Source: JARRPM01 sp963792815 (GTDB taxonomy: Bacteria > Pseudomonadota > Gammaproteobacteria > Pseudomonadales > Halieaceae). From it: a stretch of DNA of 64,000 nucleotides. The translations under genes were made by a program, and so were the position numbers. The notes beneath the pieces were generated by a model, which was not told the origin of the DNA, ran no database searches, and was given only the letters and a program-made list of their open reading frames with translations. The stretch's first letter is position 1, and each line of letters begins with the position of its first letter. Positions 43,182-53,041 of the stretch are shown one piece after another. The stretch covers positions 355,202 through 419,201 of the forward strand of contig CAWBXR010000007.1 of assembly GCA_963792815.1 (NCBI GenBank). Direction: 5' to 3'.

Positions 43182-43535
43182 ATGAAGACAAAAAGGGATC
43201 AGCTCTGGATTAATGATTTCAGCGAATTCTGCAAAACAGTGGAGGTAAAATCCGTGGTTGCGGCTGCTGACGAAGAAGGCAATGCTCCCGGGCAGGACAA
43301 ACAACTGTACGCGATAGCCATCGTCCGCGCTTTACACTACGGCGAGCTAGGCAGCGATTGGTACGAAGCCCAGTCGGCGGTAAGCATGCTGTGGGAACGG
43401 GGTAATAGCAGCGGTTTTAACACCGAGAACTTTAACAGTGGCTTGCGTAAATTGGCGAACCAACGTCGAAGTGCCCGACCCGAGTTCCTCGCCAGACCGC
43501 TTGATCGTTTTTCCAAGGCCGCCCACGGGCATTAG
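43182..43535 (+). CDS. Hypothetical small acidic/basic mixed protein
   Basis: I do not recognise the family. From the ATG at 43182 the 117-residue protein starts MKTKRDQLWINDFSEFCK; a longer frame begins at 43068. It contains AAADEEGNAPGQDKQLYAIAIVRAL and WYEAQSAVSMLWERGNSSG, looking like a small alpha-helical domain. No signal or membrane segment. A short AT-rich gap precedes the aminotransferase gene. Might be a real small regulator, or only an open frame; confidence is modest. Confidence 0.5.
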   Translation: MKTKRDQLWINDFSEFCKTVEVKSVVAAADEEGNAPGQDKQLYAIAIVRALHYGELGSDWYEAQSAVSMLWERGNSSGFNTENFNSGLRKLANQRRSARPEFLARPLDRFSKAAHGH

Positions 43536-43677
43536 GTGGCTGCCTCCTCTGCTCGATCCCTGTGAGTGGTATTGAGTAACTTACTCTTGAGCGCGGCGGC
43601 GCTGCAGCCTATGCATTGTCGTGTCACCAATAAATTGCTAACGTGGCTTCCCGCTGACACGCCAAAGATTATGCACC

Positions 43678-44907
43678 ATGAAGCTCGATGTAGATTTCAT
43701 CAGGACCCAGTTCCCGGCGTTCCGCGAGCCTGCACTGGCCGGATGGGCTTTTTTTGAGAACGCCGGGGGATCGTACACCTGCCAGCAGGTGATCGACCGA
43801 CTGCTCGAGTTTTATACACGGACCAAAGTTCAACCCTACTACCCCTACCCCGCCTCCGCGCAGGCCGGCTACAGCATGGATGAATCGTATACGCGTTTGT
43901 CGTCCTACCTAAATGTAGCCGAAGATGAAATCAACTTCGGGCCATCGACCTCGCAGAATGTCTATGTATTAGCCAACGCCCTGCGCCCGATGTGGCAGGC
44001 AGGCGACGAGATCATAGCCTCGATGCAGGACCACGAAGCCAACGCAGGCGCATGGCGACGCCTGGAACAGAGCGGCATCGTCGTCAGGGACTGGAATATC
44101 AACCCGGAAACCGGGCTACTCGATGTAGCGGAGCTCGATAATTTGCTCTCTTCCCGCACTCGCATGATCGCCTTTCCTCACGTTTCCAATGTGATCGCCC
44201 ATGTAAACCCGGTGCGGGAAATCGCCGACAAAGCCCACGAACTTGGCGCTATCGCGGTAGTCGATGGCGTATCCTACGCACCACACGGCCTCCCCGACAT
44301 CAGCGCCCTGGGGGCGGATATCTACCTTTTCTCGCTCTACAAGACCTGGGGTCCGCACCTGGGATTGATGTTCGTGCGCCGGGCATTGCGAGAGAGAATG
44401 TCCAACCAGTCGCACTTTTTCCACCAGGGCAAGGCGCGTAATATGCTCACCCCCGCTGGACCCGATCATGCCCAGATCGCCGCAGTCGCCGGGATGGCAG
44501 ACTACCTGGACGCCGTCTACGCCCACCATTTTACCGAGCAGGCGGACAGTGCCGAAAAGGGCCGTGCACTTTACAGCTTGTTTTCAGCGCACGAAAGAAC
44601 ACTGCTGGAGCCATTGCTGGCATTCCTGAAGTCGCGGGACGATGTCCGCATCATCGGCCCGGACGACGCTTCCAGCCGGGCGGCTACCGTCAGCATTCTC
44701 CCCCTCGGGAAAAAGCTCGCGGACGTCGCGGAAGTGCTGGCAAAGGAAAAACTGATGGTTGCCACCGGAAATTTCTATGGGGTCAGGCCGCTTGGCGCAA
44801 TGCACATCGACCTGGATCCCGGCGTATTGCGCATGTCTTTCGTGCATTACAACACCATGGCCGAGATAGAGCAGCTGATCGCGGGTTTGACCCGCGCCCT
44901 GGCTTGA
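43678..44907 (+). CDS. Class-V aminotransferase (SufS/NifS-like fold)
   Basis: The 409-residue PLP enzyme has the substrate-loop start FFENAGGSYTCQQV, the cofactor segment STSQNVYVLANALR, HEANAGAWRR, the Asp in VVDGVSYAPHG that binds PLP nitrogen, and the Schiff-base Lys in SLYKTWGPHLGLMF (near residue 222). The closest style is the cysteine-desulfurase-like/isopenicillin-epimerase branch, but no catalytic cysteine loop is recognised, so it may act on another amino acid. It stands alone; substrate unknown. Confidence 0.88.
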   Translation: MKLDVDFIRTQFPAFREPALAGWAFFENAGGSYTCQQVIDRLLEFYTRTKVQPYYPYPASAQAGYSMDESYTRLSSYLNVAEDEINFGPSTSQNVYVLANALRPMWQAGDEIIASMQDHEANAGAWRRLEQSGIVVRDWNINPETGLLDVAELDNLLSSRTRMIAFPHVSNVIAHVNPVREIADKAHELGAIAVVDGVSYAPHGLPDISALGADIYLFSLYKTWGPHLGLMFVRRALRERMSNQSHFFHQGKARNMLTPAGPDHAQIAAVAGMADYLDAVYAHHFTEQADSAEKGRALYSLFSAHERTLLEPLLAFLKSRDDVRIIGPDDASSRAATVSILPLGKKLADVAEVLAKEKLMVATGNFYGVRPLGAMHIDLDPGVLRMSFVHYNTMAEIEQLIAGLTRALA

Positions 44908-44975
44908 ACAGGTTCTGGCTATCGCACGACACATCCGTCACGCGATCAAGTCAGATAAAACGATGAGCGAGTCAT

Positions 44976-47246
44976 TCATCCAGACAAGCGTGAATCGTTC
45001 CTGCGGAGCTCCTGCAGGCGCTCCCGCTGGGTGACGGCGTGTTGCTCCTGCCTGGCGAGCAAGGCCTGAAACTCCGCATTGTCCCGCAGCGGACTGAACG
45101 CTGGATGCACCCTGGCAGACCACCAGAATGACGGCGGCATCGAGCCACCAGCCGCTGCCCGCTGGAGTTGCCGCAACGCTCCATCGATATCCCCCAGGTA
45201 CAGGTCGGCTATTGCGAGGTGCCACGGCAAGTCCGTAATTGTGCAGGCCGGGGCCGCGCGCAGGACCTCGGCAAGTTGATCGCGCAAGCCCGCAATTACT
45301 GCCAGCTCCCGCGCTGACAGCTCTGGACCGGAATCCAGCAGCGCCCGGTACAGGCGATAGGGCCTCTGCTCGTCGAACAGTATCCTCGACTCAAGACTGT
45401 CAAAACCCTGATCCCCTGCCATGAACTCGCGGGCAGGAAGATAGCGTCCGCTGGACTCGGCACCCTGCAGCAGGATATCGAGCATCCACCAGCCTTTGAT
45501 TTGCTGCAACGCCGCATTCTCCGAGGACATCAATGTCGCGGCGGCCTGCTCTAACTGGCCCTTGAATAGCATCAGTTGCAGACTGATATCCAGATTGTCG
45601 GGATCATTGAGCGCCACGGCGGCAGGCAGATCGTCCAGATCAAGGTAAATTCCTGCCAGCCGGGCACGCAACCAGCCGGCTTCGGGATCCAGGCGCAAGG
45701 CTCGCTCAACGTAGAGCGCTGCCTGTGCAAGCTCACCGCGGTAGCGGCTGAGTGCGCCCAGCAACGCGTACGCGGACCGGAACCGCGGGTCCGCCCGCAG
45801 AGCCTGCCGCTCCAGCGCTTCGGCCTCGTCATACCTGCACTGGTCTATCATCATATAGGCTTTCAGATGGTGCGTGCGCGGGCGTAACGGGTCCAGTTTC
45901 CGGGCTTTATCGATCAGGGCCAACCCCTCCTCCTGATTGCCCTGGTGGAAGTACAGCTCTTCGGCCAGTGCTTCGTAACCCACCGCGTAACTCGGATTCA
46001 GGGCGAGTCCGCGACGCAGATCTGACGTAATTTCCTCGGTGTTGGATTGGAGGCCGGAGCGGTGGATGTAGGCGATGCCCAGACCGGGGTCCAGGGCAAG
46101 GGCACGATCAAGCAGCGCACTGGCACGTGCCAGCAGCGCCTCGCGCTCCACATCGTTCACGGGTGCATTTTGTGGGTAAATCCAAAGGACTCTAGCCAAT
46201 TGGGCCATTGCCACAGCATAGTCTGGGTCCAGTTCGATAGCGCGCTCGAAGAAGCCGATCGCGCGCTCGAGATCAGCCACGATGCCACTGTTCATCGCCC
46301 TGCGACCCTGCAGATACGCCATGTGAGCCGCGAGGCTTGCCGGCTGGTGTGGTCGCTGCGAACCACCGTCGGCGCTTACCAGGGCCACCTGCAGCTCGCG
46401 GGAAATCTGGGTGGCGATATCCTCCTGTACCGCGAACAGGTCGGCCAGGGTGCGGTCGTAGCGCTGCGACCAGAGCTGAAAACCACTTCGGGTGTCCACC
46501 AGGTTAGCCATGATCCGCACCTCTTCACCCTCGCGCTGCACCGTTCCCTCCACCAGGTATCGTACGCCCAATTGGCGTCCGATTTCCCGGGGATCGGAAG
46601 TCTTGTTGCGAAAGAGAAAGGAGGAACTGCGGGCTGTGACCTGGAACGCCGGGACCCGCACGAGGAGGTTCAACAACTCATCTGCAAGCCCCTCGGAAAG
46701 ATACTCGGCATCGGCGTCCGTGTCGGTGGTGCTGAAAGGCAGCACTGCTATGGTGCGTATGGCGTCATCCTGATTGTCTGACACAGGGACATCGGAGCCT
46801 GTATACAGCAACCACAAAAGTAAGCTCGAGACGACGACAGCCAGGACCAGTGCCGCGGCCACCCGGGCCCGGCCATGCCCACCCGGCCGCGGCGTGGAGC
46901 CTGCCCCTGCCGACGGCTGCCCGCGGGCTTCCACCTGGGGAGCGGGTGGAAACTCGGCGATGTAACCTCCTTTGTGCACCGTCCTGATTGGCGAGGGTGC
47001 ACCGTTCACCGTCAGCGCTTGCCGAAGGTTGGAAATGGCGCGGCGAACGGCCTCGTCCGAAACTACACGCCCTTCCCAGACGGTTTCAACAAGAAGGTCG
47101 TGACTCAGCAGTTCTTCGGGGTGGTCCAGAAAATAGACCAGTAATCGCGCCACCCGGGGCTCCAGATGCTGCGAATGGCCTTCTGTCGTCAGGGTGAGCG
47201 TGTCGGGGCAAAACTGCCATTGCCCAAAGTGTCTTGGCCTCCTCAT
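44976..47246 (-). CDS. CadC-like membrane regulator: winged-helix, TolB-like and TPR domains
   Basis: The 756-residue protein begins with an OmpR/CadC-type winged helix (residues 5-100; EPRVARLLVYFLDHPEE ... AVRRAISNLRQAL), has one membrane helix at 129-148, then a domain resembling the TolB-like regulator segment (RTIAVLPFSTTDTDADAEYL ... LVEGTVQREGEEVRI) and at least eight TPRs from about residue 300. This is the common one-component membrane regulator layout. The DNA-binding part is cytoplasmic and the TPRs periplasmic. It is divergent from urcA; three 11-bp-phased TCACA repeats lie between them, a likely operator. Confidence 0.88.
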   Translation of the reverse strand: MRRPRHFGQWQFCPDTLTLTTEGHSQHLEPRVARLLVYFLDHPEELLSHDLLVETVWEGRVVSDEAVRRAISNLRQALTVNGAPSPIRTVHKGGYIAEFPPAPQVEARGQPSAGAGSTPRPGGHGRARVAAALVLAVVVSSLLLWLLYTGSDVPVSDNQDDAIRTIAVLPFSTTDTDADAEYLSEGLADELLNLLVRVPAFQVTARSSSFLFRNKTSDPREIGRQLGVRYLVEGTVQREGEEVRIMANLVDTRSGFQLWSQRYDRTLADLFAVQEDIATQISRELQVALVSADGGSQRPHQPASLAAHMAYLQGRRAMNSGIVADLERAIGFFERAIELDPDYAVAMAQLARVLWIYPQNAPVNDVEREALLARASALLDRALALDPGLGIAYIHRSGLQSNTEEITSDLRRGLALNPSYAVGYEALAEELYFHQGNQEEGLALIDKARKLDPLRPRTHHLKAYMMIDQCRYDEAEALERQALRADPRFRSAYALLGALSRYRGELAQAALYVERALRLDPEAGWLRARLAGIYLDLDDLPAAVALNDPDNLDISLQLMLFKGQLEQAAATLMSSENAALQQIKGWWMLDILLQGAESSGRYLPAREFMAGDQGFDSLESRILFDEQRPYRLYRALLDSGPELSARELAVIAGLRDQLAEVLRAAPACTITDLPWHLAIADLYLGDIDGALRQLQRAAAGGSMPPSFWWSARVHPAFSPLRDNAEFQALLARQEQHAVTQRERLQELRRNDSRLSG

Positions 47247-47386
47247 AGCAATCTACGGTCCGATCCTCGTGAATGAATCGAGCCGGATAACTATGGTTCA
47301 AGTCCATGATAATTGCCAATCGCAAGGTAGCGATTGCGCGGGCAGTTTCACCGTGGATTGCTATAGGTGACTGATTTTAAAACCAA

Positions 47387-47413
47387 TCACAAAACCCTCA
47401 CAGAAAAGTCACA
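47387..47413. promoter_or_regulatory. Three TCACA direct repeats with 11-bp period upstream of urcA
   Basis: TCACA occurs at 47387, 47398 and 47409, spaced exactly 11 bp. OmpR/CadC-type winged-helix proteins bind tandem half-sites one helical turn apart, and such a regulator is encoded divergently next door. The array is 85-111 bp before the urcA start, right for activation. Confidence 0.55.
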
Positions 47414-47497
47414 GGTCGATCCGGCCTGACCGGCAAGATTGTGGTTATGTAGCAACGTGGCTGATATTAAGTCACGGTTTATTCAAGGAGAAATCCC

Positions 47498-47962
47498 ATG
47501 AAACACAACAGCAGACACAACCTGGTGAAAACAGCCGGTGGCGCATTGTTCACAGTCGCACTGACAATGTCCGGCCTGTCGGTGGCGCAACAAACTGATA
47601 ACCGCTCCATGGAAGAGACGACTGTAACATCCAGCAAGGACGGGATTGAACTGAACCGTCTGGACAGCCGGCGCGCAGGGGTCCAGACCCGGACCAGGGC
47701 CGTCAGTTACGCCGACCTGAATCTCGACCGGCAAGCCGGCCTGGATACCCTGTACTCAAGACTGGAATTTGCATCCCGCGAGGTGTGCTCGCCGCAGGCT
47801 TCCTATCACAGCCGGGCCATGAACAGTGACTGGCAAACCTGCTACAGCCGCGCTATGGACAAAGCCATTGCCGATGTCGGCAACCTCGGCCTGCAGGACT
47901 ACCACGTGGCCAGGACAGGTGAAGCAGCGGTGCTGACCGAGCAGGTTACAGACCGCCGCTAG
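47498..47962 (+). CDS. UrcA family exported protein
   Basis: The 154-residue protein has a signal peptide (residues 1-30) and the UrcA core: VSYADLNLDRQAGLDTLYSRLEFASREVC and, after a Cys, TCYSRAMDKAIADVG. Two conserved cysteines probably form a disulfide. UrcA is known as a small periplasmic family in Alpha- and Gammaproteobacteria, often near regulators and stress genes, with no firm function. AAGGAG lies 8 nt before the ATG. The divergent CadC-like gene may control it. Confidence 0.85.
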   Translation: MKHNSRHNLVKTAGGALFTVALTMSGLSVAQQTDNRSMEETTVTSSKDGIELNRLDSRRAGVQTRTRAVSYADLNLDRQAGLDTLYSRLEFASREVCSPQASYHSRAMNSDWQTCYSRAMDKAIADVGNLGLQDYHVARTGEAAVLTEQVTDRR

Positions 47963-48148
47963 CATACCCAGCGAAACAAGGCGGCCGGGGTAGTCTCCGG
48001 GCACAGCCTGACAGGCGAAAAGCTGCAGCCAGCTGCTTATAGCTGCCGAGTATTATGGAGGCGGTTGGATAGTTCTCCCGGGCACTGACTGCGGCTGCCA
48101 GAGCCTACCGGCAGGATCTGGGATGTGAGGATCTTCGGTCTTGCCAGT

Positions 48149-48236
48149 TGGTGCCCGGGACCGGAATCGAACCGGTACGCCTGCAATAGGCGGGAGATTT
48201 TAAGTCTCCTGTGTCTACCAATTTCACCACCCGGGC
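48149..48236 (-). tRNA. tRNA-Leu (UAA anticodon), CCA encoded
   Basis: The minus strand folds as a class II tRNA: acceptor GCCCGGG / CCCGGGC, D-arm GTGAAATTGGTAGACAC, anticodon arm AGGAGA-CTTAAAA-TCTCC with TAA, a long variable arm (CGCC ... GGCG), T-loop GGTTCGATTCC, and discriminator A plus CCA. This is Leu-UUR. It ends with an encoded CCA at 48149-48151. Confidence 0.97.
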
Positions 48237-48279
48237 AGCGGGGGGAGTGCGGGGGTTTGGGCCCCGGCGAAGCGGCGGC

Positions 48280-48288
48280 ATCATACCA
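48280..48288 (-). promoter_or_regulatory. Extended -10 element of the tRNA-Leu promoter
   Basis: The minus strand reads TGGTATGAT, an extended -10 (TG-N-TATGAT), 44 nt before the tRNA and followed by a GC-rich discriminator typical of stable RNA. No good -35 is seen. Confidence 0.4.
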
Positions 48289-48392
48289 TAGAATCCGGCA
48301 GGTTTGACCGCAGGCGCGGCTTGAGATCACGCCGCTTTCTTTCGCCTGCATGTTACACTTTCAATCCGTGCTTTTCAGGATAACCTGGCCGT

Positions 48393-51300
48393 ATGCGCCG
48401 ACTTTTGCTCGCAATTACCGCAGTACTGGTCGCGGCAGTTGTAGCGCTTCTGCTGGCGCTGCGCTCCCAGCCTTTTGTGCTGGGGGCTGTACATTGGGCT
48501 GTGGAGACATTCTCCGAGCTGCGCCTTGAACTGGTTAATCCCGACATCGACCTGTACGCCGGCAATCTGTCCGCCGACGAGATCCACCTCGTACCCCGCT
48601 CGAGTGCTGGCCCGGCCCTGCTCTCGGTGCTGGATTTTAGCACCCAAAGGGGCTTCATTGCGCCCTCCGGGGAATCCCGTTCGGGTTTGGCGGTACAGGC
48701 CGGCTCGGTTCTCATTTATGTATCGGACAGCGACAGTGCCAGCGATCCCAAGCCCATGCAGTGGCTCGGCTACCTGGGCTGGCTGCCAGAGCAACTGCGA
48801 ATAGGCCAGGTACACCTGGTAACCGCCTCGGCCAATACCTGGATCTTTCCGTTGAAAGACCTGCGCGGCGACAGGCTGCCAGATGGCAACTATCGACTGA
48901 CCGCCGATGCCGACTATGACGGTGAGCCACTGCAAGTCGCCCTGGAGTTGCTGGCGGTCGAGAGGGGCTCTGGTGTGGCTGCCGCGCAGACCGAGATTCA
49001 GATACGGGCACCTGCCAGCGGTAGCGAGTTCAGCCTGGCCGGGGCGTTTGAAGGCAACGACCAGTACTTTCAGTACAACCTCCAGCTGAACGCGTTTTAC
49101 CGCGATATCCGCGAGCTGCTCAAGGGTTTTCAGAATAGCGCCAACCTCGCCGGACAGCTGCGGCTGCAAGGCACCATGGTCGGTGACACCAGTGGTTTTG
49201 TACTGTCTGATGCCACCTTCCTGCTGGACAACTTTCCCGAGTACGGTTTTCAGGCTGGTGGCTGGCTTAATTACCGCGTGTCCGGCGAAACAGGCCTGGA
49301 ACTCGTGGCGAACGGCGAAATGGCGTCAGTCTCCTACCTGGTGGACTGGCTGGACCTTGACCTGGGCGAACTCGGCGCGGTGCAGAGCAATATCCGGCTG
49401 GCCGGCAGCCTGGACAAGCCGGTAATCGAGGCGTTCAAGCTGACCACCAGCAGCGATGAAGGCCTGACAGTCGACATCAGTGGCAGGCTGAACCTGTACG
49501 ACGCTGATCAGGACAGCGAATCCCTGGAAAACACACTGCTGGTAGAGTTACAGGGGCCTTCGCTGACGGTGCTTGAGCGCTGGCTGGGCGAACTGCCCTA
49601 TGACCCAGGGTCCTGGCGCGCCAGCGGCCAACTGAGCGGCTATCGGGAGAACCTGACCCTGCAGGATGTGGTGGTGGAAAGCGGTACGCCTGACACGGTG
49701 GAGATACGTGCTACCGGCATGGTAGGCAGTATTCACCGGGCGCAACAGCCCGATGAAAACTACGTTATCGAGGACATCCAGTTCAGGCTCGAGGCCCACG
49801 CCAACGACTCGGCCGCTGTCGGCGCCCTCCTCCGCCTGGATGCTGTTCCTCCCTACCAGGAGGTCACTGCGTCCGTGGATATCAGCGGCACCGGCAAGGA
49901 GCTCAGGCTCAGCAACGGAGAGTTGATCATCAGCGCCAGCGATCTGGACGCTAAAATCGGCCCCATGACCGCGGTGTATCGGCCCAGCACACCTGTGCCG
50001 CTTGCGGACCTTACAGCACCGGTGCTGGTTGAACTCAGCGATGTTGCCGCGCTGTCCCAGTACGTCTCCCAGCCGATGCCAGTTCTCGGCCCGTTACGGC
50101 TTACCGCCCTATTGACCCGTAAAGGTGAGGCTTTCCAGTTGCAGGACGTGCTCGGGGTGGTCAGTGAGGGCGGCATGAAAATGGAGACGAGGGGGTTGGT
50201 CGGCGATCTGGCCAACCTGAGCAAAGTATCTCTTTCCAGCAAGGTCACTGGCGTCGACATCCGCACCTTGCTGGCCACCTGGCTCCCCACTTTTGACTAC
50301 GCCAAACCGCTGGGAAAACTGGAGGGCGAATTTAAACTGGCGGACAGAAATGGCGCCTGGACACTGTCGGGCCTGTCACTGGCGGGAGGCACCAGCACAA
50401 CCCCATTGGAGTTCGCTGTCGATGGCGCTATTGCGGATATTACCGGCAAGCTCTCGGCCGACCTCGACGCCCGGTTCAGGCTCGACGACAGCGCGCTCAT
50501 GAAATCACTCACTGGTATTGCGCTGAAACGCGTCAGCGGCACCCTGGTTGTTGCGACGTCGCCGGGGCAGGTTCGCGGCACTCTCAGGGGGCAGGTCGGG
50601 GATACCCGCTTCAATGGCGACGGCTTGATTGCGCTGGCTGAGCAGCAGATAAAAGATGTAAATCTCGCCCTTGCCACTCCTCACCTGTACCTGCAGGACT
50701 TCGCAGTCGACGGGAGCCGGGACACCGGCCAGGAAGATGCGACTCCTGCAGGGGAAGAATCAGCCTTCCTGTTGGTGAAACTGCGTGAACAGGCACCCTC
50801 GTTCCCGGTAGATGTCACCCTGAGCGCCGATCAAATCAGTGGTGAATCCAGCAGTTTCGACAGCCTGCTGATCAAGCTCAGCAGCAATGACAAGCGCTAC
50901 ACCCTGGAGCAGTTTTCGGCCCGCTATAACCAGGCGCTGGCGGAAATTCGCGGCATAATCGACCTGAATCCGCAGCCACCAGCCGTAAGCCTCGCAGGGC
51001 AAGCCAACGCCCTGCCCCTGGGCGCCCTGATGAAGGATCTGGGAATAAAGTTCAATGTCTCCGGCGCCCTGACCGTACTGGGCGGCGTCACTATGATGGG
51101 AGAAACCCCGGACGCCCTGGTGGCGAATCTCAATGGCAGCGTGGCCTTCGCCCTGGAAAACGCCGTTGTGGAGGGCGCCGCCTACGACCTCCTCGCAACC
51201 GATCTGTTGGCATGGATCTATTCCGGCGCCCTGACCGAAAAATCCACCTACCTCGATTGCACCATGGCCAGGTTCCAGCTGCACCAGGGGGTAGCCAGCA

Positions 51301-51608
51301 GCGACAGCCTGTACATAGAGTCTGCCAGAATGCTGGCGACCGGCACCGCCAAATTCGACCTGGTCAAGAGCCGGATGGACCTGCGGATTACCCCGATGTC
51401 GAAATCCCGGCTGTTGCAGGTGCCGTCAGAGGTCAGGATCAAGGGTAAAATAAACGACCCAAAGGCGGACATCTCCCCGGTGAGCGCGGTCGCAGACGCC
51501 ACCTCGGCGGCGATAATGCTTATCCCCAACCTGACCCTGAAGCTGTTCGGCGTGGATACCTCCTCCAAAAAGGACCTCCGTCCCTGCCAGGCCAAACTCG
51601 GCAATTAG
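48393..51608 (+). CDS. Very long AsmA/DUF748-like membrane-anchored protein
   Basis: The 1071-residue protein has one N-terminal membrane helix (RRLLLAITAVLVAAVVALLL) and a long periplasmic body of repeated beta-rich segments with the AsmA-like pattern (LSGTLVVATSPGQVRGTL; LSLAGGTSTTPLEF; VTGVDIRTLLATW). The C-terminus includes SGALTEKSTYLDCTMARFQLHQG and ends RIKGKINDPKADISP, a style recalled from AsmA/YhdP C-terminal modules, which bridge the periplasm and move lipids or affect outer-membrane assembly. It follows tRNA-Leu and precedes the Na transporter. The family call is moderate; no single decisive motif was seen. Confidence 0.75.
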   Translation: MRRLLLAITAVLVAAVVALLLALRSQPFVLGAVHWAVETFSELRLELVNPDIDLYAGNLSADEIHLVPRSSAGPALLSVLDFSTQRGFIAPSGESRSGLAVQAGSVLIYVSDSDSASDPKPMQWLGYLGWLPEQLRIGQVHLVTASANTWIFPLKDLRGDRLPDGNYRLTADADYDGEPLQVALELLAVERGSGVAAAQTEIQIRAPASGSEFSLAGAFEGNDQYFQYNLQLNAFYRDIRELLKGFQNSANLAGQLRLQGTMVGDTSGFVLSDATFLLDNFPEYGFQAGGWLNYRVSGETGLELVANGEMASVSYLVDWLDLDLGELGAVQSNIRLAGSLDKPVIEAFKLTTSSDEGLTVDISGRLNLYDADQDSESLENTLLVELQGPSLTVLERWLGELPYDPGSWRASGQLSGYRENLTLQDVVVESGTPDTVEIRATGMVGSIHRAQQPDENYVIEDIQFRLEAHANDSAAVGALLRLDAVPPYQEVTASVDISGTGKELRLSNGELIISASDLDAKIGPMTAVYRPSTPVPLADLTAPVLVELSDVAALSQYVSQPMPVLGPLRLTALLTRKGEAFQLQDVLGVVSEGGMKMETRGLVGDLANLSKVSLSSKVTGVDIRTLLATWLPTFDYAKPLGKLEGEFKLADRNGAWTLSGLSLAGGTSTTPLEFAVDGAIADITGKLSADLDARFRLDDSALMKSLTGIALKRVSGTLVVATSPGQVRGTLRGQVGDTRFNGDGLIALAEQQIKDVNLALATPHLYLQDFAVDGSRDTGQEDATPAGEESAFLLVKLREQAPSFPVDVTLSADQISGESSSFDSLLIKLSSNDKRYTLEQFSARYNQALAEIRGIIDLNPQPPAVSLAGQANALPLGALMKDLGIKFNVSGALTVLGGVTMMGETPDALVANLNGSVAFALENAVVEGAAYDLLATDLLAWIYSGALTEKSTYLDCTMARFQLHQGVASSDSLYIESARMLATGTAKFDLVKSRMDLRITPMSKSRLLQVPSEVRIKGKINDPKADISPVSAVADATSAAIMLIPNLTLKLFGVDTSSKKDLRPCQAKLGN

Positions 51609-51677
51609 ACTCACAGCTCAGGCCAGTCATCGTGCTACACTGGCATGCCGCGAAAACAACACTAACAAGGTCGTGCA

Positions 51678-53030
51678 ATGGCATCCGCAAGAGGCGAATT
51701 CAGCTCCCGTTTCGGTTTCGTTATGGCGGCAGCCGGCAGCGCCGTGGGACTTGGCAACATCTGGGGCTTTCCGACCCAGGCTGCCAGCAACGGTGGCGCC
51801 GCTTTCCTGCTGGTCTATCTCGTCGTCGCCTTTACCCTGGCCTACCCCGCCCTGATGGCGGAACTGATCATAGGCCGGCACGCCCATGCCAACGCCGTCT
51901 CCGCCCTGCGGCAGATATCCAACAACGGCACCCAGCGCCTGATTGGCGGCACTGCCGGTATTGTGGGTTTTATCGTGGCCAGCCTGATCCTCAGTTTTTA
52001 TGCCATCGTCGCGGGCTGGATGATGGCCTTCTGCCTGTCTTCCCTGCTGACGCTGTTCGGTGGAGACTCCGTCGCGACCTGGCTGACATCCTTCGGCTTT
52101 ACGCGCAATATACTGGGCATGCTCGTGTTCATGGGTCTGACGGTCGCCATCATCGCCCGGGGCGTGCACGACGGCATCGAGCGCTGGTCAGAGCGCCTGA
52201 TGCCTGTGTTGCTCGTTACCCTGGTAATGCTGGTGATCTATGTGCTGACCCTGGAGGGTGCAACCGAGGGACTCAAGGTTTACCTTTTGCCCGATTTCGA
52301 ACGCGCGCTCTCACCGGACCTTATCCTCAACGCACTCGGCTCCGCCTTTTTTTCCCTGTCGCTGGGTGTGGGCACCATGCTGATTTACGGCTCCTACCTG
52401 GACGACAGGCAGAACCTGCCGTTGGTTGGCGGGATGGTAACCGCGGTGGATATCGGTATCGCGGTACTGGCCGGGTTCCTGGTGTTGCCGGCCATGTATG
52501 TCGCCCTGCACAACGGAGTGGAAATTTTCACTGAGGGGGGCAAGTTGATATCGGAAGATACCCTGATATTCACGGTGCTGCCCGAACTGTTCAACAGCAT
52601 GGGGCTGGCAGGCATTCTCGTCTCCATCTTCTTTTTCTTCCTGATGAGTATCGCCGCCCTGACCTCCTCTATCTCGATGCTGGAGGTACCCGTGGCCTAC
52701 GTGGTAGAGACCCGTGACATGGCCAGAAGGAAGGCGTCCTACCTGATCGGCGGCAGTATCGCGCTGGTCAGCACTGCCATCCTGCTGAATTTTGACAGCC
52801 TGTTTGGCCTTGTTATCACTATCACCACCCGCTATAGCCAGCCCCTGATCGGCTTTTTATTCTGTATCTACGTGGGCTGGGTGTGGCATCGCGACCAGTT
52901 GCTGCAGGAATTGCGCAAGGGGAATCCGGATATCGAACAGGGCCTGTTCTGGAAAATCTGGCCCTGGTGGGTACGGCTGGTCTGCCCCGCGATCATCCTG
53001 GCCATTTTTGCGCAGTCACTGCTTGGCTGA
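51678..53030 (+). CDS. Sodium-dependent transporter, NSS/SNF family
   Basis: The 450-residue protein has about 11 hydrophobic segments. TM1 carries the hallmark AAAGSAVGLGNIWGFP, which unwinds to bind Na+ and substrate; SLILSFYAIVAGWMMAF is TM3-like and SLSLGVGTMLIYGSY is TM6-like. Bacterial NSS proteins of this length (no TM12) carry amino acids such as Tyr or Leu (LeuT, Tyt1). The substrate here is unknown. It follows the AsmA-like gene by 69 bp. Confidence 0.93.
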   Translation: MASARGEFSSRFGFVMAAAGSAVGLGNIWGFPTQAASNGGAAFLLVYLVVAFTLAYPALMAELIIGRHAHANAVSALRQISNNGTQRLIGGTAGIVGFIVASLILSFYAIVAGWMMAFCLSSLLTLFGGDSVATWLTSFGFTRNILGMLVFMGLTVAIIARGVHDGIERWSERLMPVLLVTLVMLVIYVLTLEGATEGLKVYLLPDFERALSPDLILNALGSAFFSLSLGVGTMLIYGSYLDDRQNLPLVGGMVTAVDIGIAVLAGFLVLPAMYVALHNGVEIFTEGGKLISEDTLIFTVLPELFNSMGLAGILVSIFFFFLMSIAALTSSISMLEVPVAYVVETRDMARRKASYLIGGSIALVSTAILLNFDSLFGLVITITTRYSQPLIGFLFCIYVGWVWHRDQLLQELRKGNPDIEQGLFWKIWPWWVRLVCPAIILAIFAQSLLG

Positions 53031-53041
53031 GCCGCCGCGCA

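Noticed and set aside
51632..52534. 300-codon plus-strand frame in the Na transporter
   Set aside because: Out-of-frame shadow; the NSS motifs lie in the other frame.
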